Below are positions 36,103 through 48,820 of a stretch of 64,000 bases of DNA, piece by piece. The DNA is taken from the NCBI GenBank assembly GCA_025345505.1, contig JANVCC010000130.1:4936897-5000896 (forward strand), given 5' to 3'. This DNA comes from Todiramphus chloris collaris (lineage: Eukaryota > Chordata > Aves > Coraciiformes > Alcedinidae). The translations under genes and the position numbers were made by a program. The notes beneath the pieces were generated by a model. It saw nothing but the letters and a program-made list of their open reading frames with translations. It did not search any database and was not told where the DNA came from. Numbering within the stretch: position 1 is the first letter of the stretch; every line of letters begins with the position of its first letter.

Positions 36103-36690
36103 TGGTGTGCAGAAAACCAGTCAATGCACAGGGTCGAGATAGTTGTTTTATTCCAATTCTGAACAGAAAAGGGTGCTAGGTGATAAATCACAAAGCTAGC
36201 ACCCCCCAGGAAGCACAGAGGGTCTTATATACAAAAAGGTGACTAAGATAAAAAACACACCACAAAACCTGATTGGTTACCAGCATCGATTCTACAAAAG
36301 TTCATTTGTGCATGTCTTGATTCTTATCCAGCTCATTATATTAAGGTTGTCCTACATTTACATGTAAAGTCTCCTCCTAGAGGTGTGGTTTTCAGTATTA
36401 TAAAGTACTTTAATCAGCTTAAGGTAACTAAAGGTTACATCTTGATTCTATCGTCAATCGCTAAGTCTTTGATCAGCCTTGCATTCTGTTAACATTTCTA
36501 CCCAAACCTTATAAAAACAATGCTTCGATCTAAAGCTAACAATGGCTAACTTGAAACTAATTGCAGTGTTCTGGTCTTGGGGACCTTTTGTTCTAGTTGC
36601 CATGGTCCACAAACAGACTCTTCATGGTTGCCTAAATTTGTAACTCTGCACTTGCCTCATTTTGGTCATTTGCACTTTTTCATGACATCA
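36103..36690 (-). mobile_element. Solo LTR of an endogenous retrovirus, ERVL-like
   Basis: Read on the minus strand, the unit begins TGATGTCATG and ends TGCACACCA, with the usual TG...CA ends and a weak terminal inversion (TGATGT against TGGTGT). In order it has a CCAAT box (36272-36276), a TATATAAG promoter box (36224-36231), an R region with a strong hairpin (36171-36204) and AATAAA (36147-36152), then a short U5. The length, 588 bp, fits avian ERVL-type LTRs. No primer-binding site or gag/pol remnant is visible on either side, so it is probably a solo LTR. I found no convincing target duplication, so the edges may be off by a few bases. Confidence 0.7.
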
Positions 36691-39600
36691 GCAGCAAGGT
36701 ACAATGGCAAAGGGGCCTGAAAAGAGGAGTGTAGGTGGGCACAGCACATGCTGCTCACAGCTGCTCCAAAGGGGACTAAACCTGGGCATTGACTTTTCCC
36801 ACACCCATCTTTAAAGGCATGATCTGACTATAATTACTTAAAAAAGATAAAAAAGCTATCATATCTCAAGGGCAAACATCCTGCCACATCAGCTTTAAAA
36901 TCTCCTGAATGCAGGAGCAGTCGATATCTAGACCTCCTGTGAGTGATAGACTCCTCAGTAATAAGGAAACTAGCAGCTGGAAGATAAAGATGCCAAAGAA
37001 AAATTAAATGAACAGACCTTTCAAAAGCACTTGGGAAAATATAATTGCAAAAGCTCAATCAAATATGGACATTGTTTAAAACGTATGGGTGGAGGTAACA
37101 ACAGGCAAGGAACAGCTGTGCCTGTTGAACCCCATCCCTTTGCTGGAGCAACAGCGCAAATCCCCACAGATGTGGGATCTTTTTTTATTAGCTTGCCCTC
37201 CACCCCACATATACATATATTTATTTATAGCATCTCTAGCAGCACCTCAGGTTGTAACCTTGATTTATAATATCGGAAACGCTGGCACACCATTTTGTTT
37301 GCATAGACGTCAGCTAGGTGAATTGCATAGCTGAGCTGTAACGTTGCTGTGAAGAACAGCAGATGTTTAGCTGTTTTCGTTTCCACTCCTCAGTGGACAA
37401 TCAACAACATCTGATAACTTCTCTCACTTGCTACGAGGTGGCCCAGAAATCTAAGTGGGGGGTCTTGCCAGAAAATCATACACGACTGAATCAGCAGAAT
37501 ATCTCCATCAGCCTTTGCACGGGCTTAATGACAGTAGATAGCTCAGTAATTTGGGCATTGTTTAGAGTTTTTTATGTACTTCTGATTGTCCAAGATCTAT
37601 TGCCAAACTTTTTTTGGGTTCTTTTACCTATGTCGTACAGTCATCTTCTGGGGCTTCCCACAGGACATGAGTACCTTTCTTTACTTTTCTTTTCAGGAAC
37701 TGAAAATACACAGTACAGATGGCTGAGAAATATTTTCCCCCTAGTGAATATTTTCACTAAAATGGAAACATCTTTATTATAATTGAACTTCCCATAAACT
37801 ATTAATGAGAAACCTTCTGCTTTTCAGAGGCAAACAAACAAGCAACCAAAATCCTCAACCCACCCTTGTGCTTATCAAGTTCTCCCAGCGAAGGATCTAG
37901 CCAGGCTGCAGAAATTGTGTTGTTTAATGCCATGGAAATGTAAAAAAAAACCCACAACAAATCATTCTCACTCATCCCTTGGTCCAGCTATCTTCCCACT
38001 CTTTTCCACCCAATTTAAACTGATATCTGTGCAGTGACTGCAGGGGAGCTTCTCTCTGGGGGAGTCTCAGACTGTGTGATGCAGAGTCTGTGTCACCCAA
38101 ACAATGGCATTACTTGCCCCAGTACGCTTCAGCTCAGATCCACTCTTAATTATTGCTCTTAATTGATCGGGATGCGTTGAAGCCACACTGAGTCGTAAAC
38201 CAGTTGATGCAATCCAATAGCAAAGCTCAGTCATGCCAAACCAGTATAGGTTGATCTAAAATTGCTCACGAAGCGTGGCTACTTGAAAGGGTGTTAACTT
38301 CACCAATTTGAAGGGAGTTGCTGTTGTTTTGTGCCACTATAAACAAGGGCAGAGCTAAGCTGTGAGTCATCACCCATCTCTCTTGCTGCTTCTATTTTCA
38401 GAGCAGATCTGCTGGCTTTGCTGCTGGCTGAGCTTGCAGTGATGCTTTTTGGAGCTTCTTGCTAGTTAAACAGGGGTTGACTTTGTTCTCTGTGGGAGAG
38501 CAGAGAGAATCAGGATGTTATGAGCTGGGAAAGGCTGAAACCCAAAGGCTCACATAGTATTTTTAGTAATATTATAAAATACAGGTGCCCCAAAGCCTAG
38601 GTTTTTACTCAGCTGGTGACAAGCATTTGAAAGCAGTTATTCTGTGGCTGTATTGGGTTCCCAAAAAAGTGCTTGTCCTCAGTGATGACAAAACAGGTTC
38701 CAGTGAAAAATGTTTATGGTATTACATGGACCTGGGCAAGGATGACTGAGGTAAATAATTACTTTGAACCCCTTAAGTATCTTTGCATTGCCACATAATC
38801 AGGAGGTATTTTGAATAGAGACAGCTATTTTAAAACTCACTCCTCTGACACAGGCATGCAGAGGCAGGATCCATCCGTTTTCTAAGGCAGGCGATGTAGC
38901 AATCCATCAGCTGAGGAATATCTGAAAAAGGGTGGTTTTCCTCAAAAGGAAAATGGCTAAAGAAAGCATGTGGCTTTCAAAAGAGGAACACTTTATTAGT
39001 ATTAAAGAAACCAGTCCACAGACATTTTTAGTCTGACATTTAGCATTTGAACTATACCTTGTGATCCAGTGTTGTAACTATTAAAATCACGTGTTTGTAC
39101 CCACCAGTCAGCAAGTAATTCTGTGGCTAAGGTGCTGTATTCATATCTTCCTTTTTCCACCAAAGATGAAACTAGCTGTCTGATCTTTGCTTTCAGAAAT
39201 GACTCATTACTTTCACCAGGCTTGAAAACAAGATGTGGAAGAAGTCATTACAAACTGACAGATTCTGTTTGCAGACTGACTTAGGGATGGATACAATGCC
39301 CACGGGAACTAATGAGAGTCAGGTCTTCTACGCATATGTTGCCTTTGGGTGCAGCTTGTCTTGAAGATTGCCATGCTGGCAAAGATCTGCAAAAGAACAG
39401 GATGAGATTCTTCCTTGTGTAGGCATTTAGCATAGGGTGCATCCATTACCGCAGTCTCCCATGAACCTTATTTTTACAGCACAGTAATGTACAGCCATTC
39501 TGTTGGTCTTCTGAAAATGAGTGAATTCCAGGCTTGTAACTTAACTGGTGTCACATTATTATGAATCACCACCAAAATATTTTCAGTGTTTCTTAGAATA

Positions 39601-40049
39601 AATAGAAAACCCAAGCAAAAGCAGAAGAGCTAAATAGGAATTTAGTACTTAAATTAGGAGCCATAAAATTACTCGTTAGAGCCCTGTAAGTCTTGATACA
39701 GAATATGCCGAATAAAGTTACCTCATAGTTTCTTTCAAGCTACCTTTTCTTTAATTTGCAGTCGTGCCAAGTTGGGCTGATTTGTGTTTCTGTGCTGCAG
39801 CTCAGCAATCATACAAAATAACATAGCATTCTGGCAAAGCTAAAGAGAGCTTATGGACTGCAAGCTCCACTCTGGTGTGTGTGCATATATGTGTGTAGAT
39901 AAGCCTGGGTCAGAAGAAATTGGAAGAGATCCTCCTACCACTAGGATGGATTCTGCTACTATTGTAACCCAGGTGTTTTCCATGCAACCCGGTGGACCTC
40001 AGCAGAGTTACTCTATCTGCATGGCAAGGATCCTTAAAACAGAACTTGG

Positions 40050-40110
40050 AAGTCAGTGGGAACTATTGAAGTCAACGGGAGCTTTGCCACTTCCATTGAC
40101 TTCATGAGGA
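40050..40110. repeat. Palindromic remnant with TTGAAGTCAA / CCATTGACTTCA arms
   Basis: TGAAGTCAACGG (40067-40078) is opposed by CCATTGACTTCA (40093-40104), with 11 of 12 bases complementary. The same core recurs in the other MITE-like copies of this window. It is an old non-coding sauropsid repeat, family unnamed by me. Confidence 0.45.
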
Positions 40111-43100
40111 ATAGGGATATTGTTGGCTTAAAATTACAATTGGCTTTCAATTATTATTTCTGGCTTAGAGAGGTAAACGGATGGAGAGAATCATTGATTA
40201 TAGCCAAGAGAAGGAGTTTAAGAGCAACATCATGGTGCTTTCTCAGAACAACAGGAACACAACACATCTCAACATATCTCCAGAAGAAAGTAGACTGAAG
40301 TCAAATCGTGAGACTTGTATATTTTCCCTTAGGAAAAATGCTTTGCTAAAAAATCTTAATGATTTTAAATAATGCTCTGTTTTGCAAAAACAATCTTCCA
40401 AGCAGTCTTTGCCTCCAAAGCAATTGCTGACCATTTAATGACAGTATCCAATATTGGCAGAAAGTGTATGTGGTAAGGGCCATATAATCACAAAGTAAAT
40501 CCACCATTATTTTTGCCTTAAAAACCAGCACATGTGTTAGATGATATTTTTGGGTTTGCTGTGTATAATTACCAAGCATTGTACACTTCTAGAATACGTA
40601 ATTGCCACGTACACTCCTTGCACCAGGAGTATACAATTACTCCCTCAGGTCCTAATTCTTCCCTTGGATGCTACAACTGTCCTGTCTGAAGGGCCAAGTG
40701 TAAGCCCAAATATAGGATCCTTAGTGGCCAGGACTTTGAGGGCTTTCACATAAATAGCCAAGTCAACATCTTAGTCTGTTCGGGTTTCCTGGAGAAAGCT
40801 TTGAGTGAGGCCAAGACAGAAAGCAAATGTTGCAAAGGAACTACAGGCTGACTTAGTTGCTTTAGCATTATCACAAAGACAAAGATGCTTCATCTGCAAA
40901 GATGCTTCCTCTTGCCATTGCATTACTATGCTGGGCAGTACTGTGTCCACCTTCAAAAGGAGCTAGGAAGTTGCAAAATGGGTGCAGGAAGAAGGATGAC
41001 ACCATGGCTGGAAAACATGCCTGCCAGGCAGACACTTCAGGCATCAACAGGAAGTTCAAAGGGGTGACTGAATGGAGAAAACACTAGGCACAAAGTCAAC
41101 TAAATTTGCAAAAAAAATCAGTGCCTGGAAAACAATGTTAGACAAGATCAAATGAAAAGCATTTTTAATGGTCAACTTAATCAACCACTGAATCAAACTG
41201 CTTGGGAAACTATGAAGTCTTCACCTCTGAATGTTCTGTAATCAAACTCTGGATGTCTTTCTGGAAGGAAGACAAATACAAATTTTGGGGTTCAGGTGAA
41301 ACAGGGTGTCAGTCTGTGGTCTTCAACATACAGAAGGTCACACTGGTGCCAGTGCAAAACACCTTGAAATCCTGACCTGAAGGGAGAAGTCAGGAATCAG
41401 AAGAATCTGAGGTTGAGCACATGTAGAAGACCCAATGGCAAACCCAGCTCCGACGGCTGCCCTGTTTGGAGGGTGACCCCACTGCCATCAATGGTGCCAT
41501 GTGGTACTGAGTGGGAGCAGAGCCAAGCATGTGACAGCCCTTTGGGCCAGTGTTTGGGGTGTGCTGGGATGGGCATTGTGCAGGAGTGGCCTCCAAACTT
41601 CTGAGGAGCAGAAGAATGGCTCCTGCCCAGGGAGCACAGCATGAAGGATTTGGAAAAGGGGCAAGGCTAGAGGAGAAAATGAGAAAGCTTCTCAGGAAAG
41701 GTTCCACACTGAAATATGGTGCATAAGGGCATTTCTCACCTCACTGCATATTGAGCAGATGAATGTAAGGATGTAGCTGCCTAAGGCTTAACTCCTTAAA
41801 CCCTCCACCTGGGCAGAAAACTCCCCATTCCCTGGAAGAAGAGTAAAACCATCCAGCTGCTGGGGTCCTAGAGGGAAAAGAGAGTGGGGCAATTTCTGGC
41901 CTTAACAGCTGAACGAATCCCTGAGGGATGCTGCCTGGTGCTGTGGATGTGATGGCCAGTGCTAGTGTTAAACACAACACAGGGCAGAGAGAAAAAGAGT
42001 TATAGCCAGACGTTATATCTATACCACACTGAATTGCCAGAGAACGCACAGAATGGTTAACCGAAATAAAACATTTTGCCAAAAAACTGCCAGTTCTCTG
42101 AAGTTATTTTCTATTCAATGCAAGCTTCTAAAGGCCTGTTAAATCCCTTTGGTGAGTAAGAAGAATGCTTTTAGCTGTGAGAGAAAGAATTAGTTGATTT
42201 CCATCTGATACCTTCAAGTCCTGGAAGTGTATGTTGCGTGCTTTTTTCAGCCAAGCTCCCGAAGCCTCTTTTCTCTAAAGATATGTAGCATGGAGAAAAA
42301 CATTCCCTTTCCTCCTTAGGTTCCCATTTTGACATGTTTTCCTCCCTATGGTCAGTAGCTGGCAAGTGGTCACTTGTTGTGTCTGAGGCAAAGAAGAATA
42401 TAACTTGAGCAGATGAATGTAACCACAGGACTATGAAATCAAGTCAATGCTCTGCTGTCCCTTCCTGTGACTCAGCAAGGCTGGTGTTATCTGAGGCGCA
42501 TCCTGGCACCCTCTTTAGCATTGTCTCACCAAGTGCTCCACGCCTGGCTTTTAGAAATCTTTCTTAGTCAGAGCTGTGCTGTATTGTTGGGGCTAGATAA
42601 GGGCTCTGGGTCACTGCAATTCAGTGTGCGCCCAGCTTGCTTAATCTGAAGCCCATTATGTGAGGGAACAATTATCTGTCTTCACATTTGTACTCTGCAC
42701 TCTAGGGATCTCAAAGGAAATGCTAATTAGTAAAAAATCTCGATTTGAATTTAAAACCATACTATAAGACTTTGGGAGGTAAGTTAAATTTTGCTGGTAC
42801 GCTCCCACCAGTGCTAACCAAACCTTGCCTGTTTGTATTTTAAAAGTTTTCTATCACAAACATTAATTATTTTACCATCAGTTGCCAGTGTAAAGCTACT
42901 GAGAGCTATTTCAGTGGAAGCATTTCTTCATCCATCTAAGAAGGTGATTTAACAAACCTCAGGCTAATGTCAAAGGTCTGGATGGCTCTCACACTTACAG
43001 GCTACTTGCACTTTGTACTGCCTGATGTCAGCTGTGCCTCAGCCGCAGAGATTTTGTTCAGGTTAATGCTAGCAAGTATTTCCTTTGATGTTAGATAGCA

Positions 43101-45404
43101 TTAAGTAAGGGGGGTGGGGGAGAAGGAAAAAAAAGTCCAGCTCTGAATCTAGAATCCAATCTTTCTGAACTATTCAAGCTAAGAGATGATCTGTTTTCAT
43201 AGTCAGTCTTCAAGAGTCTGTTCGTATCAGATTAGTTCCTGATGCTGTTCAGTACTTCAGCACCACCGTCCATTTCATAATAATTGCAAAATGGTGCAAA
43301 ACCTAGGATACAGTTTCCACCCTGTGCTGGGGCAAGTCTGCTATAATTCTCTTCATCAGAGTCTTGAGTCAAGCCTGATGTGAACAGGAGCAAACTGAAG
43401 TCTACAGTCTTTATTTGTGAAGAAATAAAACCGGCGGTGGCACAGGAACTCTCTGGAGGCAGAGTGACTAGGGGGATTAATAATGGTGACAAACAGCCCC
43501 TGTCAATTTACAGCTGCTCACATTTGGTTGCGTATTGCCGTCACCTCGCGTTTCCTTCGGCCAGATGTAAATGACCAAAGGAGATGCTGTGCACTGGCAA
43601 GTTAAACCCTGTGTGAACATTCCAGCTCTTGCGGGTAGTGAGAGGCGGGCAGTGTTGCCTGGGGTGCGTGGTGCAATACCCCGCAGCGCACCTGGGTGCT
43701 GAGGCATTAGGAGGCAAAGGGTCCGAGGAGAACTGCAGCTGGGGAAGGAGAGCAGCAAGCAACCGCGCTGTGCAGAACGGCACGCAGCAGTGCCAGTAGC
43801 TGGAAGGGAACCAAGGCTCCCGGAGGGTGGGGAGGCAAAGGAGCAAAGCTAAGAAAGACTGTGGGTGTTCAGGAGTGCTTTAGAGACTGACAGGGAGGTT
43901 GTTTTGGTAGAGCCAAGGGAGGAGGAACCCAGACAGCACAGCAAGGCCCAGGGATCAGAAGGGAGCATCTGCACAAAGTGCAGCCCTTGCAGCTCTTCTT
44001 GCCAACTTTTGTTCTCTTTTCTTCCTCTTCTCAAAATAGTTACTTGTTAGAACAAGTTTCTTGCCAGGATGTCGCAATTGAGATGTTTGCTCCAGATTCT
44101 GGCTGCGATCCCTGTAGCACAACAACTGTGTTGGGTAAATCAATCCCCCCTCAACAAGTGGCAGAAAACATAATTCTGGCTAGACCGAAAATAACAAACT
44201 TTGACTCACTTCCTCTTCAGAAATTCTTCAGTATGTCCTATTATGTGACTGTCCAGCCTCCTGCGATGAACAGGGAATTAATATCCATTTAGTGCCTCAA
44301 TAGCAAGATTATAGGGGATTCTTCTCCCAGGGCAGCTCCTTCAGTCAGTCATGGTCATTTTAAAGTGGTGCAGCTATTCCTGGCCTTGTACCGACCAGGA
44401 AATGCTACTATCGTCAACCAGTTTATGTGTGTATGGGCACATGATCCAGAGCTCTCCTTGCTACTACTCAGTTTAGAGAAGATATAAGTCACCTGGTGTT
44501 TTATCTGGAACAACTCAAATCCATAGCTCAGACTCCAGCAGATCAGCCTGTCAGCTTTTCAGGTGTATTGCAGTCTCCAGGACTTGTACCAGCTGTCTGT
44601 CATCAAACCAGCACCTGACATTAGAAAGATGTAAGTTCTACTTCAGTGGATAGCATGTGTTTCTCTGATGACTGCTGTGAGGTAAGCAGGGAAAAAGAGA
44701 TGGACAATTGCTTGGGTGTGAAAAAATAATGAAGAACATTTTTATTAGCCCAGAAATGAATCAAGATCTTGGACTGCAGTCTTGCTGGGTTTTACATCTG
44801 TCATTACGCTCTTCAGACTGCTGGGCTGCAGCAATAAATCTTTTTTCTGCTAATGACATCAAGGCAGCATGGCAACTATTTAGGTAAAACTGTCCTGCAC
44901 ACACACATGCCCTTTTGGTGACTGCTTGTTGGAAGAAAAATACTCAGTAGATCAAGGCCAGATGTGCAAAAGTAAAAACATCTCAGTCATTGGTGTGAAT
45001 GAAGCTTTGCTAAAGAACTGAAAATGGTGAAAGGAATTTCCATAAATTCAGGTGCTGGCTCAGCAGCTCAGTCTGTAACAGGACTGTTCCTTTGCTGAAA
45101 ACTCAGGCACATGCATGTGAACAGTATCCATAGAAAACAAGGGGAGCCACAGCTTATTTTTCAGCCAAGTCACCCCCATTTTATCTGCAACTTCCCACTG
45201 AGTCCTATCCAAAGCACAAGGAGATACAGGAAGTCATCAATAACGTATCATGTATATGAACACTGAATGTTCACTTCTAAATTCAGTGCATTTTATTGTG
45301 ACATTTTCTGGTGATATCTTGGTGGAGTTTTACCAGAGCAGAAATGCATTTAATAGGGGCAGAGCAGAGAGTCCTTTTGAAAAAAAAAACATTTTCATTG
45401 CCAC

Positions 45405-45515
45405 CCAGAAAGATGATGCAGGTCCTGCTACTCATAGGGATCTACTATTAACTCTTAATAAAGCACCTAACTGCTTTTGAAAATCTGGGCTTCTGTGTTT
45501 TATTAGTGCCCTAAT
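45405..45515 (+). repeat. Old dispersed repeat fragment
   Basis: AAAGCACCTAACTGCTTTTG followed by AAAATCTGGGCTTC resembles a widely dispersed sauropsid repeat phrase that I remember (cacctaactgcatttgaaaa, then tctggccc). It is short and diverged. Confidence 0.3.
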
Positions 45516-46688
45516 CACAGACAAAAACCTATTGCCCCAGGACCTGTTCGTGCACCACCTCTTATCCTCCAGGATTTATAATTTAAATAAGCATATCAGA
45601 GACCTTAATCCGCATCGTCCAAGGATTTCTTTGGGGGTTTTATTCCAGATTCCAACTGAAGAGATAAAGGGCTGGGCTCTGGAGTCTTTTCTTCTGTAAT
45701 CAATCAGGTGTTTCTTCTAAAACAGGGGCAGGGGTAGTAAGAACACCTCTGTCTGACCCTGGGCATCTGAATCCCCTCTCAGATAACAACTGTGCTGTGT
45801 GATGAATTCTTAGTTGGGGTCATACATACTCTGCACTGATGAGGCAGTCAGCAGTGAGATGGGCAGCCACTCCCTCCTGACTCCTCCAAGGTGCCAGCAG
45901 TTTGGATGCAGCTGAACAAGCCAAGAGCCCGTGGGGAGATGTGTACGTGTATGCAGAAAATTAGCAAAACACCCGCCTTGCCAGTGGGGCCAGGCTGTTG
46001 GAGATGCATGCTCGGCGGGCAGCAGCCTGCACCTCCCAAATCTGGAGGCAAGCCCAGCCGACGCTGTGACAGGCAGCCCATGGGTCTGTGTGCTCGGCCT
46101 CCATGGAAGGGCCAAAAACACAGGTGAACACGCAACATGGACCACTTGCCTGGACCTGCCTGGCATTACACACCCATCTTGTGTACAAAACTGCTGCCTT
46201 GGTTCTCCTGGGAAGGTAAAACAACCGCAGTTGGTTGTTATCTTTGGAGAAGCTGTTTGCTCTGCTTGTTCCCATGTGGAGAAGAGCAAGTCTCTTAAAA
46301 TTTTGGGGGCTTCTCAGAGAACAGACATGAGCCCAAAACAAGGTAGAGTTACTGTCTGAGGTACAATGTTGCACAGCCTTCTGCCTCACGCTGTTTTGCA
46401 GACCCAGGTGAGCACGGCAGGTACCCACCACTCTCCAAGGTCCAGCCAACACCCATAGCTGGGACCCTCCTTCAGGCCTGTTGAGGATCTGCACCTTTTC
46501 TATTGCCACCTCACATTACTTAGGGAAATGTGGTTTTGAAGGTGCATTTTGATAGCATAGTCAACTGTAGCTCATTGCTCAGCTGGAGCAGTGTCCTGCA
46601 GGGGGGAGAGCAGAGGCTGCTCTGGCTCTGACACAGCTCATCTTTGGTAGTGATGTTGAGGGTGGGTAGATTTGAGGTGGGTGTTTTG

Positions 46689-46852
46689 TTGATCTGTGGA
46701 AGACACAAAACTGAGGGACCTGTAGTGCATCATTGTGAGGGGTGAAATTTAAAATTATCTAACCAGCTGAGAAAAACAGACTGAAGAAAGTAGGATGAAA
46801 TTCAGTCGAGATGAGGGCAGGATGCTATACTTAGGTTTGAACAAACAGCCCC
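46689..46852 (+). mobile_element. Ancient CR1 fragment
   Basis: GAAGACACAAAACTGAGGG, then GAAAGTAGGATGAAATTCAG and GCTATACTTAGGTTTGAACA follow the order of the CR1 ORF2 3' region in old copies (pattern: gatgacacaaaactggg, aggatgaaattcaa, ctccacttaggaaggaac). It is plus-strand and decayed, with no coding capacity. Confidence 0.5.
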
Positions 46853-47370
46853 TTAAATCTTTCAGCTTGAAATTGTGAGAATTAGTCCTGTTCTGCTGTG
46901 CCCTGGCAAAACCTCAGATGCGTTTTCATGCTCAGTTTCATGATCATCCAGAAGAACACATCTCTGAACAGTTTCTTTATGACTCATTGTAAAACAGAGG
47001 CTTCGTAAAACAACAGACAGTGTCTATTTAAAGATCTGTCATCATTCCCTCTGGTGCAACTACTTCTGTTGGTTTGGTTGACAACATAAGCTTCTGGGGT
47101 TGCAGTCTGAGAGCACCAGAATTAAGCTTTGATTTTTTTTCTGGAAGGTGGTGGCCAGAAGGTGTATTGGAGACATCTTTTGAGTGGGAGAAGCCATGAT
47201 GATGTGGTTGTGCTGGGGAATATGCCTTGCTTCCCTCCTGTGTTGCTCCAAGTCAATAGTGATAGTACTCCTATAACATTAAGGAGTGAGGCTGGTATGA
47301 AACTGGAAATAATGCAGTTTTTAATTAGATGATTTTGATAAGAAGAACGTGGGATAACATGTGTAGTTAG

Positions 47371-47760
47371 AAAAGATTAATTGCAGCCTCATTTTCCAAG
47401 GTAATTCCATATAGGATTGCCTCTGGTCACAACACAGTTTCACTGTAATAGTGCTGCGCATTGTTAAAAGTCAGCAGTCGTTTATTTTGTGCTGAACAGG
47501 CTACATTATGAAGGAGATAATCCAGTTTGCTGTCATTTTGGCAGCTTGTTAATGACACAGGGCAGCATAATATCACATGGGTTCAGAATTTAGCTGCTAG
47601 GCTTCAAGTTTGTGCTTTGTGTATACTGCCATTCTTCAGAAATAGTTTTTGCTTTATCCCAAAACTCTGCATTAAATTTATTGTCACTTCTGGCTAGTGT
47701 CTAAAGGGCAACCAAATGACATTTTTCTTCATGCCTGTTACATGATGTAGTAACAGCGGG
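47371..47760. promoter_or_regulatory. Candidate conserved non-coding element
   Basis: About 390 bp of balanced, unique sequence without repeat traces. It contains GATTAATTGCAG (47375), TTGTTAATGACA (47547) and several TTTATT motifs. It resembles the style of conserved elements in gene deserts. This rests on reading only. Confidence 0.25.
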
Positions 47761-48618
47761 GTGTGGGGGGGAAACACTGGCAATTAACATGGCCAGAGCC
47801 TTTGTAAGAAGCAGACAGAATGGAAAACAGAACAGATCTAATCTGACTCATTCAGAAGAGCTTTTAACAAATCCTCCATTGCTCTAACTCTGTGTATGTC
47901 CTTCATCTAGAAGCAAAGAAAGTCCAGTGGTGTGGATATTAACCTAGGACTCATATCAGTTTAAGAGATGCCCTGAACCAGGTCCCTCCCTCCCTTCCAT
48001 ACTCCCTCCAATCCCCATCTCCTAATTTCCAGGTAAAGAAAAGCCAGGCCTGTGGCCCAGCACACACAGCTGGCAGCAGAGAGCATGGTAGGTGAAGCTT
48101 TACTGAGGTAAGCTTCCATGGCATCCTATGGATATTATGTCCCTCTCCTCTCTGGTGCTCCAGGGGAATTGCCAATTTCTGCTCTGGTTTGGTTTGCATG
48201 AGCTCATATCTTCTTAATTTTACTTTGGCTTTCAGGGAGAAAAAGGGAAAATGTGCTAAATATGAATAGCTCACTGCCATTTCCACTGCACATTATCAAG
48301 ACTGCTCTCCACTGCATTGAACTCTCCTGGGCCAATTTTGCCACAGGTTTGTTTTTTGAGGGTTTTTCATGCTAGAAATTGTTGCAGGTTTACGGACCAT
48401 AACAAACCCTTCTGGAAATCATGCAGAGTATGTGTGGTGATCTGTTGGGTTTGTGATTTGGTTTGGTTGGTTAGTTTGACTTGGTTCTTTGTTCATTTGG
48501 AGGGTCCCAAGGAGTAGAGGGCAACTGGCTCTCCTGCTTGCTCCTATTCATAAAGGGTGGGAACTCAGGCAGCCTCTGACAGTGCGGGCTTTATATGGGC
48601 AGGTAGGCAGAAAGATCA

Positions 48619-48771
48619 GACCGTGGAGGGCATTCAAAGTGGATACAAAAGGCCTGACCTTCATGTCCTGGGGCTGAAGGGAGTCTGGAGAGTGATTCAA
48701 AGAGGGTAGGAGGAGCTGACACTGTGCAGTCGATGGGCAAAGAATATGATCTTAGCAACTGCATTTTGAAG
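48619..48771 (+). repeat. Old amniote dispersed repeat fragment
   Basis: GGAGGGCATTCAAAGTGGAT, GGCCTGACCTTCATG, GTGATTCAAAGAGGG and ATGATCTTAGCAACTGCATT appear in the order of an old amniote repeat that I remember (ending gatgatcttagcagcagcat). I do not know its name with certainty. Confidence 0.35.
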
Positions 48772-48788
48772 GGTGGCGTTTGGTTGAA

Positions 48789-48820
48789 GGAAAAAAAAAA
48801 AGAAAGAAAAAAAAAAGAAG
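48789..48820. repeat. A-rich low-complexity tract
   Basis: Runs of A broken by single G bases, directly after the old repeat at 48619-48771. It could be the remains of a poly(A)-like tail or simple expansion. Confidence 0.7.

Larger units (their letters stand above)
36691..46688. other. Intergenic region
   Basis: About 10 kb with no supported gene. Open frames at 37363-37782 (plus, 139 codons) and around 45810-46509 (both strands, up to 182 codons) have no recognisable domains. The latter group overlap one another in a GC-richer patch, as expected by chance. The unique, motif-rich stretch 38140-38400 could be conserved non-coding sequence. Two palindromic or old repeats are listed separately. 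Confidence 0.6.

Noticed and set aside
37363..37782. 139-codon open frame on the plus strand with hydrophobic segments
   Set aside because: Hydrophobicity comes from T-rich codons; no family resemblance.
45810..46509. Three long overlapping frames (142 to 182 codons) on both strands
   Set aside because: Simultaneous open frames in a GC-richer patch are expected by chance; none looks like a known protein or processed pseudogene.
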